Notes under the pieces: model-generated
Told to the model about the DNA's origin: nothing
Database searches by the model: none
Seen by the model: only the letters and a program-made list of their open reading frames with translations
Made by a program: the position numbers and the translations under genes
Assembly (NCBI GenBank): GCA_964644025.1
Contig: CAZXVW010000182.1
Span: 1 to 8,826 of the forward strand
Direction of reading: 5' to 3'
DNA length: 8,826 nt
From: CAZXVW01 sp964644025
Lineage (GTDB): Bacteria > Acidobacteriota > Terriglobia > Bryobacterales > Bryobacteraceae
Shown: positions 1 through 4,718 of the stretch, in pieces
Layout of the letters: every line of letters begins with the position of its first letter
How positions within the stretch are numbered: position 1 is the first letter of the stretch

Positions 1-27
1 GCAGGAACGATTTGAGTAACACAGGTT

Positions 28-1305
28 ATGAGCTTCAGTAAATGCTTGATCACCGCGATATTCCTGGCCGCGCTTCCGCTCTGCGGGCAGAAGCCGGTCC
101 CGCAGCCGGGAAGACAATTACCCGCGAAGATCCCGCCGGTGAAACCGGCTGGAGTCCCTCTGGGCGCGGCCATGGAGCGCTTCTACGGCAAGTGGGGAGG
201 CCGGAGCACTTACGGCAACGAGCTTTTCAGCAACTTTAAGTACACCCGCCTCCGGGGATTCGATTACACCGGCAACATCACCCGCCGGGATCCCTCGAAG
301 GTGATCCGAGTCCACGGCGCCTACTATGTCTGGTACACGCGGCGGAAAACGGATCAACCCCCAATCGGCCGGAACAAAGCCACCGATACAATTCCAGGAA
401 CGGACTGGGACCTGGCCGACATCTGGTACGCCACCAGCAAGGACGGGTTCGTGTGGGAAGAGAAAGGCCCGGCCGTCCGGCGGCCTGAGAAGCCGGAGAT
501 CGGCTGGCGGTCGCTCTGCACGCCAGACATCCTGGTCTGGAACGGGAAGTATTACCTTTACTTCCAGGCTTACAGCGACCTGAGGCTAGGGGACTGTCCG
601 GCGAAGGTGGCCGTGGCGGACTCGCCGGATGGACCGTGGAAGCTGATCCACGATCCGGTGATCGAGCCGAGCAGGAATGGAGGCTGGGATACCGCGATCA
701 ATGATCCGTATCCGCTGGCGTACAAAGGCAAAGTGTACCTGTATTACAAATCCGGCATCACCGCCGCTGATCCGAATCTCCAGTACGAGATGGCTCAAGG
801 CCTGGCAATTGCCGATAATCCGCTGGGCCCTTTCCGGCGCTCCCGCCTGAACCCGGTCTTGAATTCCGGACACGAAACCGGGCTGTTCCCGTTCCAGGAA
901 GGCATCGCGGCGATCCTGAGTCTCAACGGTCCGGAAATGAGCACCATCCAGTACGCGCCGGACGGGGTGAACTTTGAGATCGCCGCCGTTGTGAACTTCC
1001 CGCCGATCGCTCCCGGGCCGTACGTTCCGGACGCTTTCGCGGACAACGGCAACGGAAGGGGCATCACGTGGGGCCTCTGCCATGCGAACCCGAAAGGGGG
1101 AGGGTCCAAGAACAGCGCCGTTTTGCTGCGCTTTGACTGCGATCTCAGCCTGGACATCCACAACCCGTTCATGAAGAAAAACAACTTGCGGCCGCCTCCG
1201 GAGTTTTACTACTGGTTCAGCCTCCCCCAGCGGGACCTGGAGCGAATACAGCGCCAGGCCCGCAAAGCTCCCGATACGATCCTGTTCCGGCGGCCGGCCC
1301 GGTGA
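28..1305 (+). CDS. Secreted GH117-like family glycosidase (3,6-anhydro-L-galactosidase type)
   Basis: This is a 425-residue protein with a Sec-type signal peptide (residues 1 to about 20, hydrophobic core ITAIFLAALPL) followed by a proline-rich linker. Residues 50-104 (ERFYGKWGG, then NITRRDPSKVI and YYVWYT) and 120-136 (TDTIPGTDWDLADIWYA) match my memory of GH117, which are alpha-1,3-L-neoagarooligosaccharide hydrolases releasing 3,6-anhydro-L-galactose. Candidate catalytic residues by family pattern are Asp88 (RRDPS, blade I base), Asp227 (NDPYPL) and His282 in SGHETGLFPF; GH117 is unusual in having a His proposed as general acid. The length fits the family. The ATG at 28 follows a weak CAGG ribosome site and gives a complete signal peptide. 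It acts in the periplasm or outside the cell. The true substrate is uncertain because GH117 has clades of unknown specificity and GH43-like propellers look similar. Downstream lie decayed sugar-metabolism genes in the same orientation. Confidence 0.82.
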   Translation: MSFSKCLITAIFLAALPLCGQKPVPQPGRQLPAKIPPVKPAGVPLGAAMERFYGKWGGRSTYGNELFSNFKYTRLRGFDYTGNITRRDPSKVIRVHGAYYVWYTRRKTDQPPIGRNKATDTIPGTDWDLADIWYATSKDGFVWEEKGPAVRRPEKPEIGWRSLCTPDILVWNGKYYLYFQAYSDLRLGDCPAKVAVADSPDGPWKLIHDPVIEPSRNGGWDTAINDPYPLAYKGKVYLYYKSGITAADPNLQYEMAQGLAIADNPLGPFRRSRLNPVLNSGHETGLFPFQEGIAAILSLNGPEMSTIQYAPDGVNFEIAAVVNFPPIAPGPYVPDAFADNGNGRGITWGLCHANPKGGGSKNSAVLLRFDCDLSLDIHNPFMKKNNLRPPPEFYYWFSLPQRDLERIQRQARKAPDTILFRRPAR

Positions 1306-1405
1306 TCTTGTCCGGCGGCGGGCCTGCGCCCGTAGACCCAACGCAAATGGGGGGTTGAACTATTGGGATGATGAGCAAGATGGAGTACGAGTGAGCGGTC
1401 CGAAC

Positions 1406-1541
1406 AGGAAAGCAGGCGCCGGTCTGCACATCTTTCATGGGAAGATGGACCGCCGGGTGAAAATGCCGGCCGTGCTGGGCCACGAGATGTCCAGCACTGT
1501 TGCGGCGATGGGCGGCGGCTGAGTGGGGCGGTGAGCCGGTC
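1406..1541 (+). pseudogene. Remnant of a zinc-dependent alcohol dehydrogenase (MDR family)
   Basis: Reading from 1424 in one frame gives LHIFHGKMDRRVKMPAVLGH followed by EMSSTVAAMGGG and a TGA at 1520-1522. This matches the GroES-like N-terminal domain of medium-chain zinc dehydrogenases (sorbitol or threonine dehydrogenase type), where the GHE signature supplies a zinc ligand. The glycine normally found two residues after GHExx is Ser here. The cysteine-containing strand that should precede the fragment is absent, replaced by AGAG. After the TGA a different frame reads SGAVSR, which could be a worn SGxAVGDRV. Neither the Rossmann domain nor a proper start is present. About 35-45 residues of an expected 340 or so remain, so no function is expected. 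The enolase-superfamily remnant begins immediately afterwards. Confidence 0.62.
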
Positions 1542-1880
1542 ATGAAAATCGAATCGATTGAAACCCGTTTGTATTACATCCCTCTGCCGGAGGTGCTGAG
1601 CGATTCCACCCGCGGTGAGATGCGGTATTTTGGCCTGGTCGCGGTGGAAGTGCGCGGCGACGGGGGCGAGGAAGGTCTCGGCTAGACCTACGCGGTGGGC
1701 AAGACCGGTGCGGCAGCCATCCGGGCAATGATCGAGCGCGACATCGCGCCGCTGCTGATCGGCGAGGACCCGCGGCGCACCGAATACCTGTGGGGGAAAA
1801 TGTGGTGGGCCGCCCATTATGTGGGGCGTGGCGGCGTTTGCCATTTCCGCCGTGGCCACCTTGTTTTGGCACAGATCCCC
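1542..1880 (+). pseudogene. Broken enolase-superfamily protein (mandelate racemase/muconate lactonizing enzyme N-domain)
   Basis: The ATG at 1542, with GGTGA eight bases upstream, starts MKIESIETRLYYIPLPEVLS, a typical N-terminal capping domain of this superfamily. The frame is stopped by TAG at 1683-1685, exactly where the family pattern GLGYTYxVGK expects Tyr. It then continues in the same frame (TYAVGKTG, IERDIAPLLIGEDPRRTEYL, HYVGRGGV). Near 1831-1842 homology moves to the +1 frame (AFAISAVATLFW, compare the family's FAISAVDIALWD) and stops at about 1880. The whole catalytic barrel with the metal-binding Asp/Glu residues and Lys/His bases is missing, about 115 of 370-400 residues remaining. 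Members are sugar-acid dehydratases or cycloisomerases. The ILSD-like segment and HYVGRGG recall 3,6-anhydro-L-galactonate cycloisomerase, which would suit the GH117 neighbour, but that subfamily call is an inference. Confidence 0.8.
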
Positions 1881-1902
1881 ATCAACACCGGCGCGGACCG
1901 GC

Positions 1903-3318
1903 TCAGGGCTTCGCCGGCATGGGCCTGCCGGCCGCCCGCGCCATGCCGACGATCGCGTCCATCACCACCTTCTCGACACCGGGTGCGAACAGCCCGACGC
2001 CGGTATACAGCCCTCGCGTTTCGTAGCCGCCTTCGGCCAGGGTCTGGGAGGTGACCAGGTAACCGTAGAGGTCATTCGAGTAACCGGCCACCCAGAGCCG
2101 GAGCGGACCCAGCGCCTTTTCCGTCATGGCAAGGTAATCAACCACCGTCTCGCCGCTGAAGGCTACCAGTGTCAGGTCTTTGCCGAACTGCCACAGCGCG
2201 AACGGGGCGGTGTAGTGACCCGGCAGCGTCTTACCCTGATCCAGAAGCGCGAGCGCATTTTCGGCGAAGAACTTCCGGTAGCTCGGGGCGTCTTTCCCCA
2301 TTGCCTCGATTTGGCGCCGGGAAAGCTTTTGCAAGGGCAAGTCGACCCGGCGCAGCTCAGTCCGCAGCGGTCCCCGCACCGGCTTCAGCCGTCCGCTGAG
2401 CACGCGCTCCACTTCCCGCCCGAGCGCCTCGCCGTGCTGTCTGGCGAGTTGCATCGTGCCCCGGGGATACGGGTTCGCGGCGCCGGCGCAGCCGATCATG
2501 AACATCGCCTGGACGCCCGGGAACCGCCGCCGCAGATATTCCTTGGCGAATCCGGCATAGTCGCCGCAGAGGCGCAAGTTCTTCCCCGTCAGCGTGGTGC
2601 CATGAACGGCGGCCTGAAATACGACGGCTCGCAGACGGCCGTCAGGAGTTTCGACTCGGAGCACGGGCACGCTCCGGTCCACCAGCCCGCGGGCATTGGC
2701 CCCCAGGATCACGCCGCGGTCAGTAAATTCGCGCCGGTTCATGGCAAATAAAGCTACTCCGGAGTCCCATGACAGCCGGGCCGGTTCCATCCGCCCAAGA
2801 GCCTCCCTGGCGATCTTCACGACACTGTTTTCCAACTGTGCGGTGTAAGCATCCACCAGCGCTTCCTGCGCTGCCGGTAACTGCTGGCCGATGGGACGCC
2901 GGACCAGCGGGCCCGCGTGAGTGTGGGAGCCATTCAGCAGGATCGCCTCCCGCTCCAGGCCGGTGGCCGAACGAATCCTCCGGCAAATTGCTTCGGAGAC
3001 CGCGCCCGGGAAGCCGAGCGTATCCGCGGTAATCAGTACGGCGCGGTGTCCTGCGCTATCCTCCAGCGCCAGCGCCTCGGCGTAGAGGTCGCTCTCGACG
3101 GCCTCAAATGGTTGCGTCCGCGCGGCGTACCCGGCCAGCAGCATGGGCTTCCCGGGGGTGATCTTCACGCTGGCCAGGCCCGCTTTCCATTCCGCCCCGC
3201 CCGGCTGGCCCAGCAAAGGCGCCCCCAAGCCACTCAGCAGGGCAGCGCCCAGCAACAGCACGCGTCCGAGATCCGGCCCGAAACCCGTTCTCGGCAGCAT
3301 TGTCATCGGAGTCTTCAT
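1903..3318 (-). CDS. Secreted neutral-ceramidase-like metallohydrolase (N-terminal ceramidase domain only)
   Basis: This 471-residue protein has a Sec signal peptide (hydrophobic core about residues 18-36, VLLLGAALLSGLGAPLLG). The mature part begins EWKAGLASVKITPGKPMLLA, the standard opening of the neutral/alkaline non-lysosomal ceramidase domain. Likely zinc ligands by family pattern are a His in NGSHTHAGP (132/134), His239 in AVHGTTL, Glu390 in FSGETVVDY and a Tyr around 413-420. GDYAGFA (252-258) is also conserved. True ceramidases have GDVSPN with the nucleophilic Ser. Here the equivalent stretch is GCAGAANPYPRG (276-287), as in a broad environmental subgroup that usually reads GCAGDANPYPRG, so the Asp is Ala. 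It also lacks the C-terminal domain of true ceramidases (about 650-750 residues). Amide or ester hydrolysis outside the cytoplasm is plausible and the substrate is unknown. Met codons at residues 5 and 7 are alternative starts. Confidence 0.8.
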   Translation of the reverse strand: MKTPMTMLPRTGFGPDLGRVLLLGAALLSGLGAPLLGQPGGAEWKAGLASVKITPGKPMLLAGYAARTQPFEAVESDLYAEALALEDSAGHRAVLITADTLGFPGAVSEAICRRIRSATGLEREAILLNGSHTHAGPLVRRPIGQQLPAAQEALVDAYTAQLENSVVKIAREALGRMEPARLSWDSGVALFAMNRREFTDRGVILGANARGLVDRSVPVLRVETPDGRLRAVVFQAAVHGTTLTGKNLRLCGDYAGFAKEYLRRRFPGVQAMFMIGCAGAANPYPRGTMQLARQHGEALGREVERVLSGRLKPVRGPLRTELRRVDLPLQKLSRRQIEAMGKDAPSYRKFFAENALALLDQGKTLPGHYTAPFALWQFGKDLTLVAFSGETVVDYLAMTEKALGPLRLWVAGYSNDLYGYLVTSQTLAEGGYETRGLYTGVGLFAPGVEKVVMDAIVGMARAAGRPMPAKP

Positions 3319-3324
3319 GAGAGC

Positions 3325-3353
3325 ATCATACGCCGTTGTTTACCGGCTCCGAA
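3325..3353 (-). promoter_or_regulatory. Possible promoter at the ceramidase-like gene start
   Basis: On the minus strand TATGAT (3325-3330, five of six to the -10 consensus) lies 17 bases from a weak TTCGGA (3348-3353). Transcription would start at about the annotated ATG, implying a leaderless message or use of the Met codons at residues 5 or 7. No good Shine-Dalgarno precedes the first ATG, which agrees with either idea. The -35 match is poor. Confidence 0.22.
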
Positions 3354-3385
3354 GCCCCTGCATGCTGGTCCCTTCCCACTGTAGA

Positions 3386-3414
3386 TTGCCTCACCAGCAG
3401 GACCGGTCCATAAT
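3386..3414 (+). promoter_or_regulatory. Sigma70-type promoter of the serine hydrolase gene
   Basis: TTGCCT (3386-3391) and CATAAT (3409-3414) are separated by exactly 17 bases, matching the -35 and -10 consensus at four and five of six positions. Transcription from about 3421 would leave a leader of about 40 bases before the GTG start. The promoter sits in the 141-base divergent gap facing away from the ceramidase-like gene. Confidence 0.45.
3400..3409. promoter_or_regulatory. Perfect 10-base palindrome in the promoter spacer
   Basis: GGACCGGTCC is its own reverse complement. It lies between the putative -35 and -10 boxes and touches the first base of the -10. That is a position where a dimeric repressor could bind, but no regulator is visible nearby and a 10-base palindrome can arise by chance in GC-rich DNA. 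Confidence 0.22.
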
Positions 3415-3459
3415 GGGAGTCCAAGATCAGCGAACATCAGATAGGGGAAACCAGGCGCT

Positions 3460-4710
3460 GTGATTTCGGTAAACCGTCGCCGGGCAGCGGCGATCTTCTC
3501 ACTGGCCACCACTGGAGTGCTGTTGAGCCTGCTGGCGGCGCCCGCGGCGGTCGCCGGGGGCTCGGCCGAAGCATTCTCACGGACCTTGGAGCGGCTTGTC
3601 TCCTCGGGCGGCATTGTCGGAGCACAGGTTCTGATTGGGCAGCGGAACCGGATCCTGATCGAGCGCAACCTGGGCCGCGTTTCCCCGGCCGAGCCCCGGT
3701 CCGTGGATGGAGAAGCCATGTTCTGCATCGGCTCCACCTCGAAACCGCTGGTTTCCACCATTGTGCTGGGCCTGGTCAGTGAGGGTGTGCTCGAATTGGA
3801 CACCCCGATCGACTCGGTGCTGCCGGAGTTCGGAAACCTGAGGCTGGCTGGCTCCAAAAAACCGGTTCGCGCCCCCACTCTGCGGGAGCTGCTGATGCAT
3901 CGCGGCGGCATCTACAGCCAGACGCGGAAGCTGACGCCGGAACAACTGCGGCTGATTCGTGATTTCCACCTGACGCTCGAAGAATCGGTGAGCGGCATCG
4001 CGCGGCAGCCGCTGATCGCCGTTCCGGGTGAACGGTACGCTTACAGCGGGGCGGGTTACTGCGTCATCGGGCGGGTGGCCGAGGTGGCCACCGGCAAGAC
4101 GTTCGAACAGCTTCTCCGCGAGCGGCTGGCCAGGCCGCTGGAGATGAAGCGGACTACTTACTTTCCCTCGCCTTCGGACGCCAACGTGGCCACCGGCTCG
4201 GCTCTCGGCTCCGGCGGGAAACGCGCCGACCCGGCGACTCCGCACCGGCTCGGCTCCGCTCTCAAACTCACGCTCATCGGTGGAAGCATCTACTCGACGG
4301 CGCGTGATTTGGCCCGCTTTTCCCGAATGATCATCAACCATGGGCGCCTCGGGAATGTGGAGGTGCTGCCAGAGCCAATGTGGCGGCAGATGACGAGCCG
4401 CCAGCAGCCGGGCCACAGGCTACCGAATGGCATGGTGAGTGATTATGCTCTCGGCTGGACGCGGCTTTGCGCTGCGGGAGATAAACGGCCCACCTGGCTG
4501 ACGCACGGCGGGGCTCTGGCGGCCAGCCGCTCGCGCCTGCTGGTCAACTTGAAGAACGGCTGCTACGCCGTCGTCCTCTACTCGCTGGGTGGTAACAGCG
4601 CCGCCGCGCGCCGCCAGACGGACCAGGCGGTCGCCCGGGCCATCACCGGGTTAAGAGACGCTGTGCAAACATTGAAGCCCCACGTGCCGGAAGCCGCCGG
4701 GCGCCGGTGA
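3460..4710 (+). CDS. Secreted class C beta-lactamase-like serine hydrolase
   Basis: This 416-residue protein belongs to the beta-lactamase/transpeptidase-like fold (PF00144 type: esterases, D-aminopeptidases, AmpC relatives). It has a basic N-terminus, a hydrophobic segment and a plausible signal-peptidase site at AVA-GG (about residue 32). The nucleophile motif SxxK is S92-T-S-K95. The second motif is YSGAGY with Tyr195, where most members have YSN. The third, HGG at 349-351 (THGG), replaces the KTG of beta-lactamases. LRELLMHRGG (141-150) is the usual LLxHxSG block, with Arg-Gly in place of Ser-Gly. The start is GTG: an in-frame TAG lies 15 bases upstream (3442-3444), and GGGGA at 3444-3448 can serve as ribosome site. 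Third-motif HGG and absence of KTG argue for an esterase or peptidase rather than a lactamase. Its substrate is unknown, and it does not share an operon with its neighbours. Confidence 0.85.
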   Translation: MISVNRRRAAAIFSLATTGVLLSLLAAPAAVAGGSAEAFSRTLERLVSSGGIVGAQVLIGQRNRILIERNLGRVSPAEPRSVDGEAMFCIGSTSKPLVSTIVLGLVSEGVLELDTPIDSVLPEFGNLRLAGSKKPVRAPTLRELLMHRGGIYSQTRKLTPEQLRLIRDFHLTLEESVSGIARQPLIAVPGERYAYSGAGYCVIGRVAEVATGKTFEQLLRERLARPLEMKRTTYFPSPSDANVATGSALGSGGKRADPATPHRLGSALKLTLIGGSIYSTARDLARFSRMIINHGRLGNVEVLPEPMWRQMTSRQQPGHRLPNGMVSDYALGWTRLCAAGDKRPTWLTHGGALAASRSRLLVNLKNGCYAVVLYSLGGNSAAARRQTDQAVARAITGLRDAVQTLKPHVPEAAGRR

Positions 4711-4718
4711 CCGGTCAC
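4707..4718. repeat. Palindrome containing both convergent stop codons
   Basis: GTGACCGGTCAC is a perfect 12-base palindrome. The TGA of the plus-strand serine hydrolase (4708-4710) and the TGA of the minus-strand GH116 gene (4715-4717) are its mirrored halves. No T-run follows on either strand, so it is not a convincing intrinsic terminator. Its core GACCGGTC is the same 8-mer found in the promoter spacer at 3401-3408. Confidence 0.4.

Noticed and set aside
1..27. End of an upstream gene
   Set aside because: Stop codons occur in all three plus frames here (for example 13-15 and 17-19), but too little sequence is present to say whether any coding region ends in the window.
1319..1332. Hairpin CGGGC-CTGC-GCCCG after the GH117 gene as an intrinsic terminator
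   Set aside because: The stem is only five pairs and no T-run follows. Such hairpins are common in DNA of this composition.
1683..1685. TAG as a recoded (pyrrolysine-type) codon in the enolase-superfamily gene
   Set aside because: The gene also has a downstream frameshift and lacks its catalytic domain, so simple decay explains the stop.
1819..2751. A 310-codon plus-strand open frame that starts in the enolase-superfamily remnant
   Set aside because: Only its first 20 or so codons resemble the family (the frameshifted tail of the remnant). The rest is antisense to the ceramidase-like gene.
3577..4416. Long minus-strand open frame opposite the serine hydrolase
   Set aside because: It is antisense to a gene with clear catalytic motifs and itself shows no recognisable motif.
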